A stretch of 34,405 bases of DNA from contig CADCPM010000076.1 of NCBI GenBank assembly GCA_902803315.1, positions 1 to 34,405 of the forward strand. The letters are read 5' to 3'. This document shows, in pieces, positions 23,558 through 31,990 of the stretch. Within the stretch, counting starts at the first letter, position 1. Each line of letters starts with the position of its first letter. The notes beneath the pieces were generated by a model. That model was not told where the DNA came from, searched no databases, and saw only the letters and a program-made list of their open reading frames with translations. The stretch comes from an uncultured Coriobacteriaceae bacterium (GTDB lineage Bacteria > Actinomycetota > Coriobacteriia > Coriobacteriales > Atopobiaceae). The position numbers and the translations under genes were made by a program.

Positions 23558-24871
23558 GTGGGCAACGACATACAGATTCAGGTGTACAAGTGCCCGTCTT
23601 GCGGCGGCGCGGTGACCTTCAACGCAAATGCGGGCCGCCTTACCTGCGCATGGTGCGGCAATGCCTTCGACGAGAAGGACCTCGAGGTCAAGCGAACCAC
23701 CGCGGCGGTCGAGGGCTATCTTTGTCCCGAATGCGGCGCGCAGCTCATGCAGGACGACTTCATAGCGGCCGACACGTGTCCCTACTGCGGAAACAACGAG
23801 GTTGCGCCCCACCGATTCGAAGGCAAGTTCGAGCCCGATTACGTCATCCGCTTTGCGCTGTCCAAGCGCGAGGCAATCGAGCGCTACGAGGCCGAATTGG
23901 CCACCAAGCGCTTCTTGCCCGATGACTTTACGTCCGAGTCGCGCATCATATCCACGCAGGGCACCTACGTACCCTTCTGGCTCAACAGCGGCGTCGTTGA
24001 CTTTGACCTTACCTTTAGGGCGGACTACAAGAAGGACAAAGATAGCCCCAGCGTGTACACCTATCACCACCGCGTGGGCACCTACGACTACCTCCGCGTT
24101 CCGGCAGACGGATCGGAGCGCATGGCCGACGATATGATGGACTCGATCGAACCGTACGACTACACGAAGCTCGAGCCCTTCTCTACGGGTGCGTTGCCGG
24201 GATTCGTCGCCGAACGCTACACGGTGAGCGCAGAGCAGGCGAACGCGCGCGTGGATTCCCGCGTGGCGCAGTCCGCTATAAACGCCGCCAAGAGCACGGT
24301 GAAGTATCCTCACAAGAATCCCGTGATGTTTGCCAACCATTGCCGCACCTTTGGGCACAGGCAACCGGCCGAGCAGGCGCTCCTCCCCGTATGGCTGCTT
24401 GTGATTGCCTACAAGGGCAGCAAGTACCTCGTGGGCGTCAACGGTCAGACCGGCAAGGTGGCCGTCAACCTGCCCATAGACGAGCGCAAGCAAAGCGCGG
24501 AAAGAACGCGCAAGATGATACTTGGCGGGCTCAAGGGGCTCGGCGAGGCGCTTGTGGTCTTGGCCATATTCATCGGCTGCTTTATGCTGGCCGTCAAAAC
24601 CACGAACCCCCTAGACGCCATCAATGCGTTTCTAAACGTGAAGAAGAACGAGGGCGACTTCCCGTACATGCAAGTCCTTGTCTGCGCGGGCTTTGTGATT
24701 CTGTTTGGCGGCGTCATCATAAGCGAGATTCTAAGAGCTGGGCGATCCAGCGTGAAAAAGACGAAGAAGTCGATGCAAAACGTGGAAGTGGCGCGCGATG
24801 CCGACACCTTCGACAAGGACGGCCTCACCCTCACCGTAAACGAGGAGGGTGTTGGCCCCGCCGTCCAATAG
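23558..24871 (+). CDS. Zinc-ribbon membrane protein of unknown function
   Basis: This 437-residue protein starts with two zinc ribbons: C12/C15 with C30/C33, and C56/C59 with C74/C77. A long soluble middle region (about 85-320) contains WLNSGVVDFDLTFRADYK and LLPVWLLVIAYKGSKYLVGVNGQTGKV, a pattern seen in TFIIB-type or primosomal zinc-ribbon proteins of unknown role. Two membrane helices lie at about 327-347 and 371-391, followed by a short cytoplasmic tail. The start is GTG 23558 after GAAGGGGA. The 3' end is duplicated with a REP-1 unit just downstream. Possibly it senses or chaperones metals or proteins at the membrane; no function can be assigned. Confidence 0.8.
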   Translation: MGNDIQIQVYKCPSCGGAVTFNANAGRLTCAWCGNAFDEKDLEVKRTTAAVEGYLCPECGAQLMQDDFIAADTCPYCGNNEVAPHRFEGKFEPDYVIRFALSKREAIERYEAELATKRFLPDDFTSESRIISTQGTYVPFWLNSGVVDFDLTFRADYKKDKDSPSVYTYHHRVGTYDYLRVPADGSERMADDMMDSIEPYDYTKLEPFSTGALPGFVAERYTVSAEQANARVDSRVAQSAINAAKSTVKYPHKNPVMFANHCRTFGHRQPAEQALLPVWLLVIAYKGSKYLVGVNGQTGKVAVNLPIDERKQSAERTRKMILGGLKGLGEALVVLAIFIGCFMLAVKTTNPLDAINAFLNVKKNEGDFPYMQVLVCAGFVILFGGVIISEILRAGRSSVKKTKKSMQNVEVARDADTFDKDGLTLTVNEEGVGPAVQ

Positions 24872-24983
24872 TCAAAAAGCTGACAAGTGACCTGTCCCCT
24901 TGTCAGCTCACCGTAAACGAGGAGGGTGTTGGCCCCGCCGTCCAATAGTCAAAAAGCTGACAAGTGACCTGTCCCCTTGTCAG
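24830..24983. repeat. 77-bp tandem duplication: gene 3' end plus REP-1
   Basis: 24830-24906 and 24907-24983 are identical. Each holds the last 13 codons and TAG of the zinc-ribbon gene, a short AAAAAG stretch and one REP-1 unit (24880-24906; 24957-24983). The second copy has no function as a gene. Confidence 0.95.
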
Positions 24984-25089
24984 CTTGTAATTATGACTCA
25001 GCCAAACGCCCACAGGCAAGACTCCACCTTTAACACCTTGGCCAAATCTTCAGTGTGGCACCAGCGGGCTTAAAGCCTTATCCTATTAT

Positions 25090-25108
25090 TTGGTACTCGT
25101 GATACCAA
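25090..25108. promoter_or_regulatory. Dyad upstream of the HerA-like ATPase gene
   Basis: TTGGTA, CTCGTGA, TACCAA is a perfect 6-bp dyad 34 bp before the start codon, next to TATTAT (25084-25089). It could be an operator or a small leader hairpin. Confidence 0.3.
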
Positions 25109-25141
25109 GGACACCCTCGTCTAGGAAGAGCGGAGCCAGGG

Positions 25142-27262
25142 ATGGAATACAACGCAAGGCAAAAGGCAACGACAAAACCGGCGGCCGCCACAATCGGGAA
25201 CCGCATAACCATAGGCAGGATATTGGAGCGTGGGCAGGAGACGAACAAAGTCATCGAGCTGGGTACCCGTACCCTCAACATGCACACGTTCGTCACGGGC
25301 TCGCTTGGCTCGGGCAAGTCAAACGCCGTCTACCAGATGCTCGCAGAGCTCCAGCGCATAGACATCCCGTTTTTCGTCATCGACTCAGGCAAGGGCGATT
25401 ACAAGGAGTCCTTCGGAAGCCTACCGGATGTTAGCGTGTTTTCCACCAATCCCAACGTTGCAAGGCTCGTGAACATCAACCCGTTCGTATTCCCAAAGAC
25501 GATACACATCCTCGAGCACGTTGAGGGCCTCGTGGAGGTCTTTTGCGCATGCTGGCCCATGTACGACGCGATGTCTGCCCTCCTTAAGGACGCGATCCTT
25601 AAGTCATACGAGGCCGTGGGATGGGACCTAGGCTCATCCAGCTACGATGGCGGTCGTATAGATTATCCCGACTTCGAGGTGCTTACCGAGCAGATCGGCA
25701 AGCTCATTGACGCATCTGCCTTGGAGCCGGACGTTAAGTCAAACTATCGCAGCGGGCTGCTCACACGCGCGAAGTCGCTTACCATGGGCCTCAACAAGTA
25801 CATCTTCACCATGGAGCAAACCCCCTACAGGGAGCTCTTCGACAATAGCTGCGTGCTCGACATCAGCAGGGTCAAGTCCACCAAAACCAAGACACTCATA
25901 ATGGGCTTCATGGTGTTCGCGCTCAACGAATACCGCATGTCCCAGAGCGAGGAAGGCGGCAAAGGGCTCAAGCACGTAACCGTACTCGACGAGGCGCACA
26001 ACCTGCTCAAGAGCGCCGCCGGCGGGGCGTCAAAGTCTATGAGCGAATCGCTGGAGATGATCACGAACGACATCGCAGAGATGCGCACGTATGGCGAGGG
26101 ATTCATAATCGTCGACCGGTCGCCGGCGCTGTTGGACGCTGCCGCCATAAAGAAGACGAACACCAAGATCATCCTCAAGACCGCCGAAGCCAGCGATCGG
26201 TTGGCATTGGGTAGGTCTCTTGGCTTCACGGATGCTCAGCTCGACCAAATATCAAAGCTGCCAGGCGACGTCGCCGTCGTTTGCCAGAGCAACTGGACAA
26301 GTCCCCTTGTAGTTATGGTCAACGAAGCCAAGGTGGACAAGAAACCCTACCAACCGGACGACCTCCCGCGCCTCATGACACGGAAGACCGCGAGGCAGCT
26401 CATCACGCGGATGCTCATGCAGCCGTGGTTTGCCGGGGAACCGATCAAGCAAGAGGTGCTTTTGTCCGCACAGAAGGTGCTCGAGCTCAATCGCAGTTCG
26501 CGCGTGAGGATCAACGACCTGATTGACTACTACGAGATGTTCGGCTGCAGGCTCAGCTGGCAAGAGAACGAGCTCGTAGAGTTGCGCGCGCTGCTGAGGG
26601 ACGTGCTCGACATCACGGACGCACAGCTGGAGGCTGCCGCGGCAAAGGACGAGCTGATGAAGCTCGTTTCTTCCAGGCTGGGCGACCTGGAGCAAAAGGA
26701 CCTGGTGAGCGTTTGCAATGTTCTTATCTTCGACGCCGGGGTCGCGAGCCACTTGCTGAGGCTGTCCATCAAGGACGAGTACTCTCCCCTGTCCTCAAGC
26801 GACGCAAAGTCCATGACCGAGGAAGAGCTGCGCTACGTCAATACGTGCATGTACGACCCGTTCTATTCGGAGCGCGATTCGGAGATGGACCTCATAGACT
26901 GCATCGGAAAGCTGAGGCGGTCCGATTCGCTCAAGACCCTGCTCGTGGATTACTGCAAGACGCCCGCGAAGGCCAGGATGTATCTTTACCTCGAGGTGGC
27001 GTATAGGTACTTTGGCATACTGGAGCTCGTTAAGACGTTCGACCAGAAGGCCGGCAACTGGGACGAGGCTCTTTTGATGTATGTGAGAAGGCACTACAAG
27101 TTCGAGGAGGACGTTGACTGCGATCCGGACTCCTCGGAATGGCTTCGTTTCTCGCAGACGATGCTCGCCGCCGGAATCATTTGGGTCAAGGACGAGTATA
27201 ACGGCGATGACAAGACCAAGATAATGGATGCGCTATGGAAGCAGCACCGCATCGACGCATAG
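25142..27262 (+). CDS. HerA/VirB4-like (DUF87) P-loop ATPase
   Basis: This 706-residue cytoplasmic ATPase belongs to the HerA/FtsK/VirB4 superfamily, whose hexamers pump or unwind DNA or drive conjugative secretion. Walker A is GSLGSGKS (53-60). Walker B is VLDE (281-284) followed by AHN. After about residue 400 comes a 300-residue helical C-terminal part with no recognised domain. The N terminus is short: the beta-barrel domain usual in HerA and the long N-terminal part of VirB4-type ATPases are missing, so either the gene is a compact form or it has lost its 5' end. No nuclease, Sir2 or type IV secretion gene lies beside it. A weak GGAG precedes ATG 25142. It ends before a double hairpin that insulates it from the convergent amidohydrolase gene. 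Confidence 0.8.
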   Translation: MEYNARQKATTKPAAATIGNRITIGRILERGQETNKVIELGTRTLNMHTFVTGSLGSGKSNAVYQMLAELQRIDIPFFVIDSGKGDYKESFGSLPDVSVFSTNPNVARLVNINPFVFPKTIHILEHVEGLVEVFCACWPMYDAMSALLKDAILKSYEAVGWDLGSSSYDGGRIDYPDFEVLTEQIGKLIDASALEPDVKSNYRSGLLTRAKSLTMGLNKYIFTMEQTPYRELFDNSCVLDISRVKSTKTKTLIMGFMVFALNEYRMSQSEEGGKGLKHVTVLDEAHNLLKSAAGGASKSMSESLEMITNDIAEMRTYGEGFIIVDRSPALLDAAAIKKTNTKIILKTAEASDRLALGRSLGFTDAQLDQISKLPGDVAVVCQSNWTSPLVVMVNEAKVDKKPYQPDDLPRLMTRKTARQLITRMLMQPWFAGEPIKQEVLLSAQKVLELNRSSRVRINDLIDYYEMFGCRLSWQENELVELRALLRDVLDITDAQLEAAAAKDELMKLVSSRLGDLEQKDLVSVCNVLIFDAGVASHLLRLSIKDEYSPLSSSDAKSMTEEELRYVNTCMYDPFYSERDSEMDLIDCIGKLRRSDSLKTLLVDYCKTPAKARMYLYLEVAYRYFGILELVKTFDQKAGNWDEALLMYVRRHYKFEEDVDCDPDSSEWLRFSQTMLAAGIIWVKDEYNGDDKTKIMDALWKQHRIDA

Positions 27263-27287
27263 CGCGATCGTCAGGGCAGCGTGGGGC

Positions 27288-27354
27288 TTGCTGAGAATGG
27301 CCGCCGTGCTGTTGGGTTTGCAGGGATGCGTTGCATTGCGGCCATTCTCAGCAA
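27288..27354. repeat. 17-bp perfect stem with a 33-nt loop
   Basis: TTGCTGAGAATGGCCGC (27288-27304) and its exact complement (27338-27354) lie just after the ATPase gene and immediately before the terminator. The stem is unusually long for an ordinary intergenic hairpin. Confidence 0.75.
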
Positions 27355-27390
27355 ACGCCCCTCGGAGCCTACGCGCTCCGAGGGGCGTTT
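27353..27390. terminator. Bidirectional intrinsic terminator
   Basis: A perfect 16-bp stem (AAACGCCCCTCGGAGC and its complement) has a 6-nt loop (CTACGC). AAA precedes it and TTT follows, so it can terminate transcripts from both convergent genes. Confidence 0.85.
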
Positions 27391-27430
27391 CTTTGCCATG
27401 GCATGCAATGCCATCAGGTCAGGGGTCGCC

Positions 27431-28639
27431 TTAGTACTTCTTTATCAGACCAAGGATGTTGTCTTTGCAGATCGCGCGGGCGGTCTCGGGCTTTAGCTTG
27501 TCGAGCAGCTCATAGTACTTCACGATCTCGGCAGGGTACGTTTTCCAGTGCCCGACCTTGTCGGTGCCAAGCATAATGCGATCGGGAAACTCCTCGCAGA
27601 GCTTCGCCCAGTCGTCCATCGAGTCGCCGTCATTGTATCTGTCGGGGAAATTGCCCTTGATGTAGTAGTCGTAGACCACCCACGAAATGTCGGTGTAGAG
27701 GTTGGGGTTCTCCGACAGCATCTCGGCAGCGATCTTAACAAGGTGCTGAATCTCCACGCGCCTCGATATACCCACGTGCGCCCAGATTATCTTGCATTCA
27801 CGGTTATGCGCCACCGCACACTTGAGCTCGTCGAGGTAGAGCACCTCCTCGTTGTTCTGTGCGGTTATATTGTGGTGCACCATTACGGGGAGGCCCTCCT
27901 CGGCGCCCAGGTCGAATATGTCGAGGAACGCGGGGTGGTCGATGTGGGGCGGCTCGCCGTACGTGAGCGCGGTAAGGTCGTCGTGTCGGCTCATCAGCTC
28001 GCCGATGCCTTGCCAGAAGTTCGGATACAGACGCAGCAACTGGCGGATGTGGTCGGCAGCGTAGCGGTCATTGCCGTTGATACCGCAGCAGAACGGGTGG
28101 TACCGCTTGCGAATGTCTTCGGATTGCGCGAGCAGGTCCTCGGCAAGCAGGTAGTCGGTTACCGAGTAGTAGTAGCACCGACAGTCGTTGGATAGGTAGT
28201 AGGTCGGCGCCTTGTCGACGTGCTCGTCCCACTGCTTGGCGATGCCCATGCCAAAGATAACCGACTCGCTCACGCCGCTCATGTCTTGGGCACGGGCGAG
28301 CGCGGGAAAGCCGTCGGTCTTCTCTAAGAAGTCGCAGTAGTGAAGATGACTGTCCACTATATCGTACTTGATCTCGACGTTGGGCTTATCGATCTCCACC
28401 TTGGACCCGTCGTCCACGGGCGCCATGCTCGCCTGCTTGGTTACGTTTGCGCCGTTCGCGTCTTCCGGCACTCCCGATCGGTCACCCGAGGCACTGCTCG
28501 AGCTCAAGGAAGACCCCGAGCCTGCCGAGGCGGGAGCCGCCTGGGCGCATCCGCCGAGTATGGCCGAACCAGCTGCGCCTGCGAGCGCAAGAGTGCTCAT
28601 TTTGAGGGCTTCCCTGCGCGAAATACCATCCTTTGCCAT
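27431..28639 (-). CDS. Tat-exported lipoprotein amidohydrolase
   Basis: This 402-residue protein has a twin-arginine signal (SRREALKMS) and a lipobox LGGC with C31, so it should be exported folded and anchored by lipid. After a Ser-rich linker (about 32-80) comes a metal-dependent amidohydrolase TIM barrel (amidohydrolase 2 type). Metal and catalytic residues visible are HLH (H98, H100), VHHN, WAHVG and LGTD near the C terminus. Substrate is unknown; the family includes decarboxylases and hydrolases of cyclic amides or aromatic acids. Start ATG 28639 has AAAGGACG upstream. The aldo/keto reductase gene lies 200 bp upstream on the same strand, and the two may act in one pathway. Confidence 0.85.
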   Translation of the reverse strand: MAKDGISRREALKMSTLALAGAAGSAILGGCAQAAPASAGSGSSLSSSSASGDRSGVPEDANGANVTKQASMAPVDDGSKVEIDKPNVEIKYDIVDSHLHYCDFLEKTDGFPALARAQDMSGVSESVIFGMGIAKQWDEHVDKAPTYYLSNDCRCYYYSVTDYLLAEDLLAQSEDIRKRYHPFCCGINGNDRYAADHIRQLLRLYPNFWQGIGELMSRHDDLTALTYGEPPHIDHPAFLDIFDLGAEEGLPVMVHHNITAQNNEEVLYLDELKCAVAHNRECKIIWAHVGISRRVEIQHLVKIAAEMLSENPNLYTDISWVVYDYYIKGNFPDRYNDGDSMDDWAKLCEEFPDRIMLGTDKVGHWKTYPAEIVKYYELLDKLKPETARAICKDNILGLIKKY

Positions 28640-28839
28640 GCGCGCCCCGTCCTTTCGTTATGCTATTAAAGGCTTGAGCTAAGCATAACATGGTTTCTAA
28701 CATTAACTTTCTATTTTGAAACATGTGTATATGAGCGGAAACATCGCCCTGAGTGTTTTGCCTTGCGCGGATCCGCCGGAGTGCGGACAAAGCCAGCAAA
28801 GCCTTGCTCGGGATCCACCGCACGCGGCAGCGGCCTTCT

Positions 28840-29994
28840 CTACGCGCCAAAGAGCTTCGCGGTATGGGTCATCCGTTGGATTACCTCCACGCCAAAGGGA
28901 CAGCGCGACTCGCAGCCACCGCACGCGATGCACTCCCCCGCCGTGTGGTCGAGAGCAAGGTAGTGGTCGCGCACGAGGGCAGGCACCGGATTGCCCTTGC
29001 TTACCTGCGCCTGCGCAAGGTCGCTGAACTTGTTGACCTGCGCCACGCTTATGCCCACGGGACACGGCGCGCAGTGACCGCAATACGTGCACAGCCCGCT
29101 CACGGGATGGCGTGGAGCGGCAGCAAGCACGCTCGCGTAGTCGCGCTCGCTCTCGGTCGCGTCCTCGTAGCCCACACATTCCTCCAGCTCCGCAACGCTT
29201 CCGTAGCCCACCAGCACGCTGGCAACGGCAGGGCGCGTGAGCGCGTAGTGAATGCACTGCGCCGCGGTAAACGGCACGCCAAAGGGGCTTCTCTCGGGAT
29301 TGAGCAGGTTGCCGCCGGCGAAGGCCTTCATAACGGTGAGACCTATGTCGGCACGCTCGCAGGCGCGATAGAGCTCCATGCGTCCCTCGTCAAAGCTGCC
29401 GAGCTCGGCGTCAGGTCCGCTCGCGAGGGTCTCGATGTCGTAGGCCGCCGGCTGCATGTCATAGGCTGGGTTGATCGAGAAGAGCATCATCTCCACGGCA
29501 CCCTGCTCGACGGCATACGCTCCGCACACGGCGCTGTGGGTGGACATGCCAATGTGCCGAACGACCCCCTGCGCCTTGAGCGACTCAACGTAGTCGCGGT
29601 ACGGTCCCTCCAAGCAACGCTTGAGCTCGTCCAGGTCGTCGATGTAGTGCATCATGCCCAGCTCCACGTGGTCGGTGTGGAGGCGACGCAACAGGTCGTC
29701 GAAGGCGACCTTGCACTTTTCCACGTCGCGCGTGCGCACGTACTGACCGTCCTGCCAAGTGGAGCCAATGTGGCCCTGCACCACCCAGTGGCCGGGGTCC
29801 TGCGCCACCGCATCGCCCAAACGCGTGCGCACCTCGGGGTCGCTCATCCAGCAATCAACGATGTTTACGCCCAGTTTGGCCGCGCGAACAACGAGCGCAT
29901 GTGCCTCTTGCGCACTCATTCGGTCGAGCCACTCGCCACCAAAGCCGACCTCCGACACCATGAGGCCCGTTTGTCCCAAACGTCTATAGTTCAT
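28840..29994 (-). CDS. Aldo/keto reductase with C-terminal 4Fe-4S ferredoxin domain
   Basis: This 384-residue protein has an aldo/keto-reductase TIM barrel in residues 1 to about 300. It ends with two 4Fe-4S motifs: CTYCGHCAPCP and CIACGGCESRCP. The usual catalytic Tyr (D-x4-Y) is not apparent; the segment is VDCWMSDPEVR. The Lys is also unclear, the strand reading WVVQGHIG. Activity may differ from NAD(P)H carbonyl reduction, for example electron transfer to a ferredoxin partner. Start ATG 29994 has GGGGAGAGA upstream; an in-frame extension to 30036 lacks an RBS. It reads towards the amidohydrolase gene. Members of this ferredoxin-type family are common in anaerobes. Confidence 0.82.
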   Translation of the reverse strand: MNYRRLGQTGLMVSEVGFGGEWLDRMSAQEAHALVVRAAKLGVNIVDCWMSDPEVRTRLGDAVAQDPGHWVVQGHIGSTWQDGQYVRTRDVEKCKVAFDDLLRRLHTDHVELGMMHYIDDLDELKRCLEGPYRDYVESLKAQGVVRHIGMSTHSAVCGAYAVEQGAVEMMLFSINPAYDMQPAAYDIETLASGPDAELGSFDEGRMELYRACERADIGLTVMKAFAGGNLLNPERSPFGVPFTAAQCIHYALTRPAVASVLVGYGSVAELEECVGYEDATESERDYASVLAAAPRHPVSGLCTYCGHCAPCPVGISVAQVNKFSDLAQAQVSKGNPVPALVRDHYLALDHTAGECIACGGCESRCPFGVEVIQRMTHTAKLFGA

Positions 29995-30026
29995 TGTCTC
30001 TCCCCTTCTCCTAAATTCGATAAGTA

Positions 30027-30056
30027 ATTTTACCATTTATTGAGGGCTGGCATAAA
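30027..30056 (-). promoter_or_regulatory. Possible promoter of the aldo/keto reductase gene
   Basis: On the minus strand TTTATG and TAAAAT are 18 bp apart and end 32 bp before the start codon. The match to the sigma-A consensus is moderate. Confidence 0.3.
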
Positions 30057-30089
30057 CCAAACGAGGAACAACTTGGGGGCAAGCGGCAA

Positions 30090-31350
30090 TGACGACTGTA
30101 ATAACGTGCGTCAAGATACTCTTTATTGTGGGACGTGCCCCAGTACGATATCTGCGCATCGTTGGGGTCGAAGTCCTGCCGCTTTATAGACCACGGAACC
30201 CATACCTCGGTAGCATCTTCGGACTCGCCAGCCCACTCGTATACCGCGGGATCCTTGAGCCTAAAGCACGCCTGGTACTCGCCGACGGACTTGGCCGACC
30301 TGGTGCTTACGGTACCGTCGTAACGTCGCCCTCCGCCTCCGCATGCAGCTCGTTGCTGCTCTCCGCGCTAAGAAGCCCCTGTGTGCCATCAGTATTCGCC
30401 GTTTGCACCGACTCAGCTTGGACTGACGGTTTATTTACCTTGGGCATCGTTTTTAGCAATGCAAGAAGAAAATCTGCCATGTTTTGTTCTTTAGAATTGG
30501 TGATAGTTGGCGGTTGGTCGGTGCCCTTTATTACATAACCTCCATGGTCCTTGAAGGCCTCAAAGGTGCCAAGCAACGTTGCCTCACGAGTGTTCGGCTT
30601 CCCGACGCTCAGCATTGTTCCCGCAATGCTCGTGCACTGCGGTTCGGCATCGCTGTTCTTGTAGGTATAGAAGGCAGTTGTTTTAGGCTTGGCACAAGAG
30701 CTGCCGGAACCGCCGACCTTCGCATACTTCCTAGACGCACCTGTGTCGTCCCCGCTTCCGGAGGCGCCGTAGTCCCCGCGCTCGCCGCCGACGCCACCCC
30801 ATTCACTGGAGCCGCCATCACCACCGCAGCCCCAAAGGTCGTCAATGTCACTAAAAATGAAAGGCTCGCCATCAATGTTGCCGCCGGCTCCACCGCCACC
30901 GCTTCCACCGCCGGTGCCACCAGAGCCGATTCCGTCGGCTGCAGTACCGCTGCCACCGCCGCCCGAGGTGCCTGCGCCGACAGCATAAATAGTTGTGCGT
31001 TTGTCCCCAGCCTGCCACGGTAAGGGTGGCGCCCTCTTGCAGCAGAATCGCTGCGTGGCCGACGTCCCCTGCACCTGCATCCTTGCCTGTTACAGTGAGC
31101 GTCTTGCCCTCGTCAATGTAAAGGAGCACGTTATCGTTCTTAGCTATACGGATGCCGTTGCCGCTATAGTCGGGTCCTATGGTCACGTCCGTGGTTACCC
31201 TGTAGGCTCCGGTGTCTATACTGTGCAATACGTGGGTGTTCGACGTGACCTCTGCGGCCTGTGTTTGTTGCGTCGTGTCTTCACCCTCGGCGCTGAGCTC
31301 TGGCTGTGACGTAAGGGTGACCGTTCCGCCAGCCTTGGACTGTGAAATAA
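30090..31350 (-). pseudogene. Decayed surface protein with Gly-rich segment
   Basis: Minus-strand coding can be followed through three frames. From about 31350 to 31010 it reads SQSKAGGTVTLTSQPEL and then VTIGPDYSGNGIRI and GKTLTVTGKDAG, a beta-rich repeat. From 31010 to 30307 it is a Gly-rich stretch (GGGSGGGGAGG). From 30307 to about 30090 it is an Ig-like end (STRSAKSVGEYQACFRLKDPAVYEWAGES). At least two frameshifts break it, and no signal peptide or anchor remains. The original was probably an exported adhesin of Coriobacteriia or bifidobacteria type. Confidence 0.75.
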
Positions 31351-31363
31351 GGGCGCGAAGTCA

Positions 31364-31462
31364 CTAATATAAGCCCTCGGCTTTGGCTATCTCCAGAATC
31401 TCTTCCGGTGTCTTGCCGTCAGTCATTTCTTTCTGTTCTGCGGTTAGGTCTTCGTACCTCAT
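31364..31462 (-). CDS. Nif11-like leader peptide, truncated before the core
   Basis: This 32-residue peptide starts MRYEDLTAEQKEM and continues GKTPEEILEIAKAEGLY, the typical start of Nif11-like RiPP or small-protein leaders. There the text normally goes on to a Gly-Gly cleavage site and core. Here a stop follows Tyr, so no core peptide is made. A weak purine stretch (AAGAAAAG) precedes ATG 31462. No modification or export gene is beside it. It abuts the decayed surface protein, so the locus looks rearranged. Confidence 0.55.
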   Translation of the reverse strand: MRYEDLTAEQKEMTDGKTPEEILEIAKAEGLY

Positions 31463-31596
31463 CGTTGCTGTCTTTTCTTGTGGTTGTATCGAGTGGTAGG
31501 TATTTGATTATGCGCATTGCAAGGCGGCGCATCGTGCACGACCTAGCTCCTTCCTCCACACTCGCTTCGAGCCTCAGGTCATTCGAGGCGCAAAGC

Positions 31597-31885
31597 CCGA
31601 ACAAACGGAAATATCAAGGCAAATATTCTTAGAATTGCCGCTTGTTCGGTTTCGGCTTACGCGAGAACCGAACAAGCGGCGTTTTCGAAGCGAGAAGAGG
31701 TGAGAATTTTCGTTTGTTCGGTTTTGAGGGCTTCTGAAACCTCAGTGACGGGAGCCAAAACCCGAACAAACGGAAAACACGAGACAAAAGCTCTCAGAAA
31801 CGCCGTTTGTTCGGTTTCCGTGCAAACCAAAACCGAACAAACGGCATTTCGGCGAAAAATGCGGCGGAATTTTACGTTTGTTCGG
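31597..31885. repeat. Array A: four pairs of inverted 12-bp arms
   Basis: Arms CCGAACAAACGG (+) and CCGTTTGTTCGG (-) alternate in eight places: 31597, 31638, 31668, 31710, 31762, 31803, 31833 and 31874. Loops inside pairs are 29, 30, 29 and 29 nt. Linkers between pairs are 18, 40 and 18 nt. One variant arm (CCGCTTGTTCGG at 31638) is matched by the complementary variant at 31668, which suggests pairing across the 18-nt linker. It fills much of the gene-free stretch 31463-31990, downstream of the CoiA-like gene. The rest of that stretch shows nothing recognisable. Confidence 0.92.
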
Positions 31886-31990
31886 GTCTTAGCCACGCTT
31901 CTTGTGCGCGTAGGCGTTCCAGTCGTACGGGGTTGGACGGCTCCACGGACGGATGGCATACGTATCCAGCATCATATGCTTGTCGGCCCC

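Noticed and set aside
24340..24948. Open frame covering the duplicated 3' end
   Set aside because: It overlaps the zinc-ribbon gene in another frame, has low-complexity composition, and is extended only because of the repeat.
26290..26315. REP-1-like bases (CAAGTCCCCTTGTAG) inside the ATPase gene
   Set aside because: Short chance match in coding sequence without the dyad arms.
31597..31885. CRISPR array
   Set aside because: Repeats alternate in orientation, are only 12-14 bp and lie in pairs; there is no direct repeat of 24-40 bp and no cas gene.
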